This document shows positions 21,678 to 30,156 of a stretch of DNA of 33,193 bases, piece after piece. Source of the DNA: a virus. The notes below the pieces were generated by a model that saw only the letters and a program-made list of their open reading frames with translations, was not told the origin of the DNA and searched no databases. Positions within the stretch are counted from its first letter, which is position 1. Each line of letters opens with the position of its first letter. The stretch covers positions 1 through 33,193 of the IMG/VR virus record IMGVR_UViG_3300045135_001374; one strand, given 5' to 3'. The position numbers were made by a program, and so were the translations under genes.

Positions 21678-24055
21678 TATATATTCACACTTAATGTTAC
21701 ACTCAATACCTGTAGGTCTGCAGGCTCTGATTGGGAAATAGTTATCTGCTGTCTTTCAGACCATCCCATCAAACCTTTAACCTTCTTATCTCCTGTAAAA
21801 GTAGGAGGTGCTGCATCTAAAGGACTACCATCACCAGACTCACCAAAAGATCTAAATGAAACAGGTTCACCGTTAATAGTAAAATCTCCAGTGTCTTTTA
21901 CTCTCAATACAACCTCAGATATTCTTTTTCTTAATCCTATTCTACTACCTAGATCCGCAACTTCAATAGGTAATGTCGTTATTGTTGGAGACATATCTAG
22001 CCCGATCTCTACAGATGTTTCAGCATCCCGATCTATTGTTACTGATCCACTAGATACTATCTCATCTCCTAATACGCTGCCATCAGCAATTATTTTAACT
22101 GTTTCGCCTTCTAGGTGATCTAATCCTGTAAAAGTACTTGTAGGTAAACCAGAGGTTACTATTGTGCTACTATCCAATAAAGCGCTATCATTCATCTTTT
22201 CAAAGTATCTATTTGTAACACCGTTCACAGTTCTTTCCACCATCAAATAAATAGTCGATATATCTACACCTACATTCTTAATTAATCCGCTAGCACCTGT
22301 GCTTTGTCTCTTAGTGAAACCTATGACATTCTGTTCAAATAATATAGTTCCCTCAATTAGTTCACCAGAACCATTAACAAATAATATTAAGTTACTTTCC
22401 TCTGTTGAGGTACTTTTCCTTACAACAAAATCAGCAGGACTATCTATTAGATGTGATGCCAATAACGATACATTTTCACTACTTGAAACCTGCTGTAATG
22501 TATCATAAGTATATCTAATAAGACTCCTACCTCCCCTCTGGATAAAAACATTATTCCCACTAATAACACCAACATTAAAACCAGATTCACTACCATATTG
22601 TGATACAGGTACTAAAGAAAAGTTAGAAGGAGTTATATTAGTATCTGCAGTTTGAGGTATTGAAAACTCAGCACCACTAGTGAAAACTAATAAATTACCG
22701 TTAGTAGATTTAAGATTTATGATTTCATTAATTTGATCAGTATCTAACGTAGCATCAATACCATCACTATCATCTAAAGATCCTAGATCAAAATCAAAGA
22801 ACAAATCTATCTTACTACCCCAGATAGTTTGTGGTCTCTCTTTACTACCTCCAAAATACAACCTCCCTCTATGAAAAGTAACAGTTTTAGGATAACCTCT
22901 ACTAGAACTCCATACATCTTCAAAACCAGTTACATAATCCCAATCACCATTTGCTATAGCGTTAGTAGTATAAAAAGGTATCTCTGTTACGGCTGTAACC
23001 TCAGTACCAGAAACATATTCTATAATTCTAGCGCTACCACCTCCACCTTGTACATATTGATTTACACTAGCTGAACTAAATGGGGTACCAGTACTAGCAG
23101 TGAGCGTAACAACACCACTTGTAGCAGATGGAGTTAATGTCCCAGATGGAGTACTACTAGCAGGATCAAAGTCGTATAAAGGGATCTTATCAAAGGTAAT
23201 ATCACTAATTAACCACTTATCATCAGCACCTTGTCTAACCATCTTAAAAGGTGTTGTATCCTCCTGTACAAATATCATGGTATCTGCAGACTGAGTATAT
23301 TTTATTTCTGATATAATTGATTCTGTTATTTGTGTAGCCCTAACATCAATCTGAAGAACACCATCTCTATAAATAGATAGATTCCTATCACTTACCAAAA
23401 GCATATAGCTTTGAGTAACATTAAATTCAAAAGGTATCAATCTAGATGTAGATACACTTGAACCTTCAACCCATACATGAAATTCATCTAATGTTACTTT
23501 ATCTGTACCTAAATCAGTAGAACCAATACGAGCAAATCTCACATATCTATAAGTTCCTCTCACCCTACGCCTTCTAGTAACATCACTAGTAGACATATCT
23601 ATAGCATCACCTAAACTAGTCCATGAAGAATCATCTGTACTTACTTGTATAAAGAACTCTGTACTATTTGTTGCACTAGTTAACTTAGCACCAACGACAT
23701 CAATAAAAGCTAAATCTTTCTGACTCCCTAAATCATAGTGCACAACAACATATGGATCTGTAGTACTAATATTAGTAGTAGTTACTAACTCTGTACTAGT
23801 ACTATCATCATTCGCATTAGCTCCAGTCCCTCCATTAGGGGTAGTTATAGTAGGGCTACTCTCTCTAGTTACCTGTCTATGAGCTCTATCAACATACTCC
23901 AAACCATCATCTCTTTTAAATCCTCCCTGAGGTAACAACCTAACATTGGTCATTGTTTCAGCAGCACCATAATACCTATCAATATCAGTTCTCCCTAATA
24001 ACAAAGGATCCAATTCTCCAGAAGTAAATTTGTGTTGTGTGGATCTTATAGGCAT
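21677..24055 (-). CDS. Tail nozzle protein (gp12/TTPB-like) with discoidin-like insert (792 aa)
   Basis: The start IRSTQHKFTSGELDPLLLGR, TDIDRYYGAAETMTNVRLLP, QGGFKRDDGLEYV is a clear signature of podovirus nozzle proteins. About residues 61-200 interrupt this with a galactose-binding-like (F5/8C, discoidin) fold: VVVHYDLGSQKDLAFIDVVG, STEFFIQVSTDDSSWTSLGD, YRYVRFARIG. The nozzle core resumes with SRLIPFEFNVTQSYMLLVSD. The C-terminal half contains repeated beta-propeller-like strands (SSRGYPKTVTFHRGRLYFGG). The insert may add adsorption contacts. Confidence 0.88.
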   Translation of the reverse strand: MPIRSTQHKFTSGELDPLLLGRTDIDRYYGAAETMTNVRLLPQGGFKRDDGLEYVDRAHRQVTRESSPTITTPNGGTGANANDDSTSTELVTTTNISTTDPYVVVHYDLGSQKDLAFIDVVGAKLTSATNSTEFFIQVSTDDSSWTSLGDAIDMSTSDVTRRRRVRGTYRYVRFARIGSTDLGTDKVTLDEFHVWVEGSSVSTSRLIPFEFNVTQSYMLLVSDRNLSIYRDGVLQIDVRATQITESIISEIKYTQSADTMIFVQEDTTPFKMVRQGADDKWLISDITFDKIPLYDFDPASSTPSGTLTPSATSGVVTLTASTGTPFSSASVNQYVQGGGGSARIIEYVSGTEVTAVTEIPFYTTNAIANGDWDYVTGFEDVWSSSRGYPKTVTFHRGRLYFGGSKERPQTIWGSKIDLFFDFDLGSLDDSDGIDATLDTDQINEIINLKSTNGNLLVFTSGAEFSIPQTADTNITPSNFSLVPVSQYGSESGFNVGVISGNNVFIQRGGRSLIRYTYDTLQQVSSSENVSLLASHLIDSPADFVVRKSTSTEESNLILFVNGSGELIEGTILFEQNVIGFTKRQSTGASGLIKNVGVDISTIYLMVERTVNGVTNRYFEKMNDSALLDSSTIVTSGLPTSTFTGLDHLEGETVKIIADGSVLGDEIVSSGSVTIDRDAETSVEIGLDMSPTITTLPIEVADLGSRIGLRKRISEVVLRVKDTGDFTINGEPVSFRSFGESGDGSPLDAAPPTFTGDKKVKGLMGWSERQQITISQSEPADLQVLSVTLSVNI

Positions 24056-24057
24056 AT

Positions 24058-24663
24058 TTAACTCAATCTAGCTGCTAATAAATCATCTGCTGGTATCTGT
24101 TGACTAGGGTTCTCAGTAGAATCTAACTTCTTAGCCTTACCAAAAGAACCACCATTCATATTATCAGAAGGTAATCCCCAGGCTTCTCTTTTCTTTTCTT
24201 CAGATATATTAGCATCATCTGTTATAGATCTAGCTATCTTAGCAGCTATCGCATCAACAACAAATTCCTCAAAGAATATAGGGAAATTCTCTGCAGCTAC
24301 TTCAAATTGATAATCAATATATATCTTATCATGATCAGTAAATAATTGATCTTCAAATATTTCATAATTAGTCGTAGGTGTAACTCCTACAGCACTACTA
24401 TCATATACAGCTTTAAGCTTTAGATTATCTGATGGAAGTTGATAAGCATACGTCCATTCATTTAATGGAGTGGTAACTAATTGACCTAACTGTACTTTCT
24501 TTAAATTAAAGTTCCAAGGATGGATGGATTGTAAGTACCTTATATATTGGGGGTATACCAAACCACAAGTTTTAGATCTACTGGTATTCTCAGTAAAACT
24601 ATTAATAGTATCTTCTCCTAAAGAATTTAACGCTCTAGAACATATATCAAATTTACTCGCCAT
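24058..24663 (-). CDS. Tail adaptor protein (gp11/TTPA-like), 201 aa
   Basis: The N-terminus KFDICSRALNSLGEDTINSF, then TCGLVYPQYIRYLQSIHPWN (cf. 'll..hpW.Fa.k...L'), the strand YAYQLPSDNLKLKAVYD and IYIDYQFEV... FFEEFVVDAIAAKIARSITD follow the adaptor family that connects portal and nozzle. Length is typical. It sits directly before the nozzle gene (two-base gap) and overlaps the upstream gene by 11 bases. Confidence 0.88.
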   Translation of the reverse strand: MASKFDICSRALNSLGEDTINSFTENTSRSKTCGLVYPQYIRYLQSIHPWNFNLKKVQLGQLVTTPLNEWTYAYQLPSDNLKLKAVYDSSAVGVTPTTNYEIFEDQLFTDHDKIYIDYQFEVAAENFPIFFEEFVVDAIAAKIARSITDDANISEEKKREAWGLPSDNMNGGSFGKAKKLDSTENPSQQIPADDLLAARLS

Positions 24664-25258
24664 CTTTTACCTTAAAATTAGGTTTTCCAAACACTTCAGC
24701 AGTAAAGCCACTCATACTATATACATTACTGAAATCTACCGTTTTTGCAATATCCTTTAATCTATTTTGATGTCTATTTACTAAATGATAATTACCCTCA
24801 TTTCCAAACCTGGGACAACAATCCGAATTAATTCTACCCTTCTTAGAATGAAAGTATCCATCTCCCCCAATCATAGGGGCTCCAGCTAAAATAATATCTT
24901 TAAATCCCATTCCTTGACATATCTGTACAGCATCTATTGAACTAGTTGCTCCTCTTTCTATATCAGGCCAGAAATAATCAGCTTCATAGTGCCAATCTGG
25001 ATAATAAGGTTTTGATGTATGTGTTTCTATAATCGGATTCATAGATCTTATTTTAAACATTTTTATTTGCTCTAAATGTGCAGTAATTAACTTATCACAA
25101 TATAAAGCCCATACAGCTTCGTTTACTCCTATGACTAAGAAATCATCTATATGTTTTTTAATCTCTTCATAGTCTTCAAGCAAACAAGGAGCAGAACCGC
25201 ATATTACTGCGGTCTGCCCCTTATAATCACCTGTGAATATTTTATTCTCAGGTATCAT
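24653..25258 (-). CDS. Rossmann-like protein (DUF115/MAF- or sialyltransferase-like), 201 aa
   Basis: Starts with a nucleotide-binding-like strand and loop, GQTAVICGSAPCLLEDYEEI, close to the 'GaGPSL' loop of MAF/DUF115 and GT29-type sugar enzymes. The second strand is FLVIGVNEAVWAL. A later FKDIILAGAPMIGGDGYFHS completes the pattern. Phages carry such proteins among structural genes; the role is unknown, perhaps glycan modification of the virion. It lies between decoration and adaptor genes, an odd place for an enzyme. The family assignment is tentative. Confidence 0.6.
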   Translation of the reverse strand: MIPENKIFTGDYKGQTAVICGSAPCLLEDYEEIKKHIDDFLVIGVNEAVWALYCDKLITAHLEQIKMFKIRSMNPIIETHTSKPYYPDWHYEADYFWPDIERGATSSIDAVQICQGMGFKDIILAGAPMIGGDGYFHSKKGRINSDCCPRFGNEGNYHLVNRHQNRLKDIAKTVDFSNVYSMSGFTAEVFGKPNFKVKDGE

Positions 25259-25261
25259 CGA

Positions 25262-25891
25262 TTAGTCACTATCACCGATAGCAGTTAATTCTACAGTAAA
25301 TGTAGCTATAACTGTATTAGTTGAAGCACCATCTGTGATAATCTCTAAAGCTTGTCCAGCCGTTAGAGTATTAGCAGCGGTTGGAGTTCCACTATCAACA
25401 TCACCAGCAGCAGAACCTGAGTTAGCGATTGTTATAGTACCACCAGTTACCGCCGTACCACCGATCTCAGTAGTAATAGCAGCATCAGCAGTTGCAATAG
25501 CGCCATTAATAACTGAATAAAGTTTAGTGAATTTACATGCAACAGGTGCAGTTACCCACACTGAAGATGCTGTCGATACGTCTGCCATAGTAACAGTAAG
25601 ATAAATCTTACCACCACTTGATATAGCATCGTAAGTATCAACTACACCGCCTGTATTACTTACAACAACCAAACGGCCGATTTCAGTAACTGCAGTCGGA
25701 GTAGCAACGCTATCTACGACAGTAATATGTATAGTATCACCAACCTCTAACATGGTTGTGATATCGTTAAAATAACCACTAGTATCACAAGTAGCTAGAG
25801 TATCAGCAGTTCTGTAAGTGAAGTGCTGTGGAGCAACTCCACGTCTAGCATTAGATCCAAGTGGTGAAAAGTTAGCTTTAGCGAATGCCAT
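25262..25891 (-). CDS. Capsid decoration/head protein (209 aa)
   Basis: The N-terminal module (1-55: MAFAKANFSPLGSNARRGVA, PQHFTYRTADTLATCDTSGY, FNDITTMLEVGDTIHI) recurs in the 487-aa fibre and is probably a capsid-binding domain. The C-terminal half is all-beta and Thr/Ala-rich (SVINGAIATADAAITTEIGG, GGTITIANSGSAAGDVDS), similar to head decoration proteins. It directly follows the major capsid gene, 25 bases downstream, the usual place for decoration genes. Confidence 0.75.
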   Translation of the reverse strand: MAFAKANFSPLGSNARRGVAPQHFTYRTADTLATCDTSGYFNDITTMLEVGDTIHITVVDSVATPTAVTEIGRLVVVSNTGGVVDTYDAISSGGKIYLTVTMADVSTASSVWVTAPVACKFTKLYSVINGAIATADAAITTEIGGTAVTGGTITIANSGSAAGDVDSGTPTAANTLTAGQALEIITDGASTNTVIATFTVELTAIGDSD

Positions 25892-25916
25892 TTTAAACCT
25901 CTTATATTATTAATTA

Positions 25917-26756
25917 TTAAGCTTCGTAAGTAAGAACTTCGTAAATACCATTGTCATCAATTCCTACTGCACCAGCAGAAAAGATACCATTGATTAACCA
26001 AGAAGTTTTCTCAGGTACGTAGTTGATCTCAGTTTTCATATTGATACCAACAGCAAGACCCATAGCAGCTTTATGGAAAGCAAAGTTCTTTCTGATATTA
26101 GAAGTAAGATCAAGTCCACCTTCATCACGATCTTCAATCATTACGAATGTAAATCCTAGGAAAGTGTTAACTTCACCACTTACTAATGCTTTTACTGAAT
26201 TGTAATCACTAGATGTAGCTTCAGTCTCTCCTAATAATTGTTCAAGACCTACTGCACTATGAACTAAGTATCTATCTTCAGCAGGTACACCCTGTGCGTC
26301 TAGAAGTCTTTTAGCTCTTCTTAATTTAGTAACATTAAGACCAGAATCTGTACCACCTAAGTTGTCAGAAATCTGTGTAGAATTAGCCCCTGCATCAGCA
26401 GCGTCTATAACCAATTGATCCATTCTACGACCCATTGCTTTAGCAATAGCGTCTTTTAATTCAGTTCTTTCATCAAAATTGATCTTTTGTAGATCGTAAA
26501 CATCAGAATATTCTGGTGCCTGCCAATCTTCAAGAGTCGCAGTTGCATTAGTGTGCTGTACATTCATTGGTACAACGTCAGTTTGAGAAATTTTTGGTTG
26601 TGCTAAACCTTTTCCGAATTTAGGAAATCTATGAGTAGAACCAACCACTCCTTCTCTTGTTCTTACCGCAGACATTAACTTAGAAGCGCCTTGGTAAGCT
26701 TGCTTTACTTCCGCATCAAATTGCGCAATAAAAGCAGTAGATATACTAGTAGCCAT
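25917..26756 (-). CDS. Major capsid protein (279 aa)
   Basis: The start at 26756 (MATSISTAFIAQFDAEVKQA) is chosen over one at 26792 because AGG lies seven bases before it. The sequence matches a podovirus major capsid family: YQGASKLMSAVRTREGVVGS, THRFPKFGKG, KGRRMDQ-like AKAMGRRMDQLVIDAADAGA, LRRAKRLLDAQGVPAEDRYL, then a beta-rich C-terminus. It follows the scaffold gene but is separated from it by a hairpin, a separate promoter and a 180-base leader, which should allow much higher expression. Confidence 0.92.
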   Translation of the reverse strand: MATSISTAFIAQFDAEVKQAYQGASKLMSAVRTREGVVGSTHRFPKFGKGLAQPKISQTDVVPMNVQHTNATATLEDWQAPEYSDVYDLQKINFDERTELKDAIAKAMGRRMDQLVIDAADAGANSTQISDNLGGTDSGLNVTKLRRAKRLLDAQGVPAEDRYLVHSAVGLEQLLGETEATSSDYNSVKALVSGEVNTFLGFTFVMIEDRDEGGLDLTSNIRKNFAFHKAAMGLAVGINMKTEINYVPEKTSWLINGIFSAGAVGIDDNGIYEVLTYEA

Positions 26757-26763
26757 ATTATAA

Positions 26764-26886
26764 CCTGTATATGAGTTAATAAACAAAATCAATCTTCGAC
26801 CAATTATGCCTCTAGCTCATACAGGCCCTTAAAGGGTAAGCTGTATGTTTAGGGGGATTGCATCTTCATGGTTACCTACCATGCAA
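26764..26886 (-). promoter_or_regulatory. Structured capsid leader, possible ribosome-site switch
   Basis: In the transcript, hairpin 1 pairs TTGCA...TGG with CCA-TGCAA (26858-26886). Hairpin 2 pairs CATACAG (26847-26841) with CTGTATG (26824-26818) around CCC/GGG. The hairpin 2 right arm, CCUGUAUGAG (26825-26816), can instead pair with CUCAU-AU-ACAGG (26775-26764), which contains the AGG ribosome site. The two pairings exclude each other. Confidence 0.5.
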
Positions 26887-26941
26887 AGGATATTTAAACT
26901 ATTAGGTGTAATTAGTAAGCTAACGTCTAAATATATATATT

Positions 26942-26970
26942 TATATATATCATTCACACCAATGTGTCAA
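26942..26970 (-). promoter_or_regulatory. Sigma70-type promoter of the major capsid gene
   Basis: On the minus strand TTGACA (26970-26965), exactly 17 bases, TATATA (26947-26942). The -35 lies in one arm of the upstream hairpin. Transcription should start near 26935, giving a leader of about 180 bases. Confidence 0.7.
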
Positions 26971-27004
26971 GCAAGGACAGTAAAACCGTCCCTGCCCGAC
27001 ACAT
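26962..27004 (-). terminator. Strong hairpin between scaffold and capsid genes
   Basis: ATGTGTC (26962-26968) pairs with GACACAT (26998-27004); inside, GCAAGGAC pairs with GTCCCTGC with one mismatch, around a nine-base loop. It lies 29 bases after the scaffold stop. There is no U-run, so it may be a weak terminator, an RNA-processing site or 3' protection. Confidence 0.5.
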
Positions 27005-27032
27005 GAGTTTATGAATGCTCTTACACAGTATA

Positions 27033-27917
27033 CTATGAATTCATAGCTTCAAAGTGTTTTTTTACTTTCATATGAGTTTCTACATCACCTTTCTTATATG
27101 CTTCAGATCTAATCAGCTCATCTACCTCTTTCCTAGACAAAACACCATCTGGTATTGCTGTTTGAACTGGTATCTCTGGTTCACCCGAAAGCGAAGCTAA
27201 CTTATTTAATACTAATAAAGAGTTAGCATCATTAGCGAATGATTGGAATACAGGTAATTCATCTTTACTTAAAATACCTTTATTAAGTAAACCATCTCCC
27301 CAATTAACAACTCTTTGAAGAATCTTTTTAGAATCACTACCTAACTTTTCTAATTCTTGATCTCTATACTTATTAAACTCTTCTTCTTTCTCTTCATCTG
27401 ATAGTTCAGGTTCATTTTCTACTAATAAACCCTGCTCTTTCATTGCAGGAAGAAGCCCTTCCATAAAAGTAGCAAATTGCTCTTTAGGTAATCCAGCTTC
27501 TAAAGCTTGCTCCCTAAGCAATGTCATAGCCTCTGAATCTTCTGGTAACAACTCAGCCAGATCTTCAGACACTGTATATTCACCAGCTTCTTTTGGAGGT
27601 TTAACACTTCCTTTTTGTGATATGATTTTCCTTAAGTCTAAAGCTTTTTTCTTTTCAGTTTCTAAATCCTTAACTAAATTATCTAATTTAATCTCTCCTT
27701 TCTCCTCATCCCAATAATTATCAGATAATACTTCAGGCTTAGTAGCTGGTTCTTTAACTTCTTTTAATTCTTCAGAGTCATTCGGCGAATCCTTCTCTTC
27801 CTCTGGTTGCTGATCCTGCTTTAAAGCTTCCTCTTGCTCTTTCTCGTATTCAAGCTTTTGAATAGTTTCAGGTTCTTTCTCAGCCTCAACATTACTCATT
27901 AAACTCATTTCTGTCAT
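27033..27917 (-). CDS. Scaffolding protein (294 aa)
   Basis: Internal assembly chaperone for the capsid. Extremely acidic and Glu/Lys-rich at the N-terminus (EAEKEPETIQKLEYEKEQEE), with a central DLAELLPEDSEAMTLLREQA, LEAGLPKEQFATFMEGLLPA as in podovirus scaffolds, and a basic helical C-terminus (YKKGDVETHMKVKKHFEAMN), the usual coat-binding part. GAGG lies before the ATG. Directly upstream of the major capsid gene, as expected. Confidence 0.88.
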   Translation of the reverse strand: MTEMSLMSNVEAEKEPETIQKLEYEKEQEEALKQDQQPEEEKDSPNDSEELKEVKEPATKPEVLSDNYWDEEKGEIKLDNLVKDLETEKKKALDLRKIISQKGSVKPPKEAGEYTVSEDLAELLPEDSEAMTLLREQALEAGLPKEQFATFMEGLLPAMKEQGLLVENEPELSDEEKEEEFNKYRDQELEKLGSDSKKILQRVVNWGDGLLNKGILSKDELPVFQSFANDANSLLVLNKLASLSGEPEIPVQTAIPDGVLSRKEVDELIRSEAYKKGDVETHMKVKKHFEAMNS

Positions 27918-27921
27918 GTTA

Positions 27922-28245
27922 TTACCTCTTCTTAGTGTTAGTTACAGAATGTATACGATCCATAATAGAACGAACAATTGAATTCTGCCCTTCTCTTATA
28001 AATCCATGATGTACACCAGTCATGCCATCACTTGGAACCCAAGCCGCTTGATCAATAGTACATTTCTTTAAATGCTCTAGAACCTTCTTACCACTAGGTG
28101 TGGTGAAAATTGCAGAGTATTGTTTATTTAATTCATCATTTTGTTTTTTGAACTGCTCCACCTGTTCCTTATCAGCGAGCTCTATATCATCTAATCCCCA
28201 CGGATTATTTAATCTTTCATATCTAATATCATCCACTTTACTCAT
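27922..28245 (-). CDS. Bbp19-like small phage protein (107 aa)
   Basis: The C-terminal half follows the Bbp19-type pattern: YSAIFTTPSGKKVLEHLKKC, then an aromatic/Asp stretch (AAWVPSDGMTGVHHGFIREG) and a last helix (QNSIVRSIMDRIHSV). The N-terminus is a charged helix. The family lies next to portal genes in podoviruses and its function is unknown. The gap to the scaffold start is four bases. Confidence 0.75.
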   Translation of the reverse strand: MSKVDDIRYERLNNPWGLDDIELADKEQVEQFKKQNDELNKQYSAIFTTPSGKKVLEHLKKCTIDQAAWVPSDGMTGVHHGFIREGQNSIVRSIMDRIHSVTNTKKR

Positions 28246-28269
28246 GTGTACCTCAATAAATTAATTAGT

Positions 28270-29802
28270 CTATTGCACCGCTCCAGCTTCTTGTTGCGCT
28301 GCAACAACTTGTGCTGCTTGCTGTTTGATATTTTCTCTTTCTTCCTCTGTTCTAATTAAAGAAGGAGATACACCCAACTTATCAGCAACCCATGCACCCA
28401 GATTATCAATATTAAAAGTAAGCTGACTTAACTGTCCAGTAGGGTCAATTCCTTTCAATATCTGATCTGAATTAACTACAGAATTTACATCCTCTATTCC
28501 CTGCGTCTTAGCTAATGGAGAAAGTATTTGTGTAGTTACATTTATATTATCAATCTTAATGCCTCCACCAAAAGTAATAATATCCTTGTTTTCTAATATA
28601 TGTATCACTCTTTGCAACAACTTTTGTACAAATTCAAAGATTAATCTACCAAAAGCTGCACCAGTATCTACCTGTAGTTGTTTCATCCTTTCAACTATTT
28701 CAGTAGCACTCCTCACAGGACCAGCATCTGGTGGCAATCTATCATTTAATAATAAAGTATTAATTTGCTGTCTTAACTCCTCAAACATAAAGTTCTGAGC
28801 ATTTAAATCACCAGTTCTAGGTAGAGGCGCAATAGATGGACCATTAGGACCTGCATTCCTAGAAACAGGAATCATTGCATTCGGCGCTATCTTAATAGTA
28901 TCAGGATTTGTAACACCATCGTCAGCTACAGTGTAGACGCCAAAGATATTAAGTTGTGCAGACCTAATAGCTAACTCTCTAGCCTTATTAAGCATTTTTA
29001 AGTCAGGTAAAGCTTGTAATAGTGGGCCTCTACCATAAACTTCACCTGCTACCTTAGACCATCTCACAATAACCCAAGGATTTACTTCAAAGGTTCTTTC
29101 AACAATTCTATCTGTTTTATTAAATAAAATCTCGTACCTCCATATTTTCTCTTCATCATCATAATAAGTAACTTCTTTAAACTCTATTTCCTTATCAGGA
29201 CAATCTTGTACCATTTTAGCTAATTCAGGAGTTAACTTAGCATCTCTCCAAGTTTGTAATACACCTCTACCAGCTACTTTGTGATTTCTGAAGATACCAG
29301 CTATAAACCCATTCTCTCCTTCATCTAATGCTATTTCACTAGTAGGAACAGATATAAACTTTATTGGTTGTTCATCATCACCTTCTAATATTAACATAGC
29401 ACCAGTACCAACTGCTAGATCATAATACATCTCACCAGCAGCTATAGAGAAGTTAGAGCTATTGATAGTAGAAAATACTATATCAGTTATTACTTCTAGT
29501 ATTTTATTTACTTCCTCTCTACTTCCTTGAGGAATCGCAGGACCCGCTTTCAATTCCGCCCATTTTACGAAAGGAGGAGTTAGAGCGGTCATGATTCTAT
29601 TAACGAATCCATTGATCCCAGCAATACCCGTAGAATCAAATACTTTATCCATCTTCGAGGATCCTTGGGATCTGGTAGAATATAGGTTTCTTTGTGGTAA
29701 TGCTAACTCGTAAGCACCCTCAAATAAAGATCGATATTCCATCTTTACTCCTTCAGCTGCTTGTATTCTTTTTGTTAGTTTTTGTATATTAAGTTTTGCC
29801 AT
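28270..29802 (-). CDS. Portal (head-tail connector) protein, T7 gp8-like (510 aa)
   Basis: Dodecameric DNA gate at one capsid vertex. Recognisable segments: MEYRSLFEGAYELALPQRNL, IAGINGFVNRIMTALTPPFV, KWAELKAG, YYDLAVGTGAMLILEGDD, NPWVIVRWSKVAGEVYGRGP, ALPDLKMLNKARELAIRSAQ and RLPPDAGPVRSATEIVERMK, all typical of the T7-type connector family. Length is normal. The last residues are Ala/Gln-rich (QQAAQVVAAQQEAGAVQ). Confidence 0.94.
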   Translation of the reverse strand: MAKLNIQKLTKRIQAAEGVKMEYRSLFEGAYELALPQRNLYSTRSQGSSKMDKVFDSTGIAGINGFVNRIMTALTPPFVKWAELKAGPAIPQGSREEVNKILEVITDIVFSTINSSNFSIAAGEMYYDLAVGTGAMLILEGDDEQPIKFISVPTSEIALDEGENGFIAGIFRNHKVAGRGVLQTWRDAKLTPELAKMVQDCPDKEIEFKEVTYYDDEEKIWRYEILFNKTDRIVERTFEVNPWVIVRWSKVAGEVYGRGPLLQALPDLKMLNKARELAIRSAQLNIFGVYTVADDGVTNPDTIKIAPNAMIPVSRNAGPNGPSIAPLPRTGDLNAQNFMFEELRQQINTLLLNDRLPPDAGPVRSATEIVERMKQLQVDTGAAFGRLIFEFVQKLLQRVIHILENKDIITFGGGIKIDNINVTTQILSPLAKTQGIEDVNSVVNSDQILKGIDPTGQLSQLTFNIDNLGAWVADKLGVSPSLIRTEEERENIKQQAAQVVAAQQEAGAVQ

Positions 29803-29820
29803 AATCTTTTAAAGTTAAAT

Positions 29821-30156
29821 TTATTTATCATCTTCTAGATCTAGACCTAATTCATCCAGCCGATTTAGATAAAGATCTTCGTCTATAAAAATCTCTATTC
29901 CTTCTGTATCGAGACTAGTGTCTTCTGTTACAAGGCCATAACTATATACATCATCTACCTGTGCAATAAAATACTTCTCAATAAGACCTAACTCATAAAG
30001 GCGATCTAAATAAATAGTTTCATCAGTAAAAGTCTCTATATTAGGTAATCCTGAGTCCATATACATATTAGGCTCCACTACTCCATAAGAATAGACTGAG
30101 TCATCAGTTGCAATGAAGTATTTTTTGCATTCTGGATTATGAATTGATTGATTCAT
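29821..30156 (-). CDS. Acidic protein of two tandem 45-residue repeats (111 aa)
   Basis: Residues 12-58 and 61-105 are copies of one unit: KYFIATDDSVYSYGVV...ETFTDETIYLDRLYELGL and KYFIAQVDDVYSYGLV...EIFIDEDLYLNRLDELGL. The copies have diverged at the DNA level, so the duplication is not recent. Each unit is acidic with a strand-strand-helix feel. No family is recognised. The start overlaps the DUF285 gene stop by one base, so the two are coupled; a chaperone or accessory of that protein is one guess. Confidence 0.65.
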   Translation of the reverse strand: MNQSIHNPECKKYFIATDDSVYSYGVVEPNMYMDSGLPNIETFTDETIYLDRLYELGLIEKYFIAQVDDVYSYGLVTEDTSLDTEGIEIFIDEDLYLNRLDELGLDLEDDK

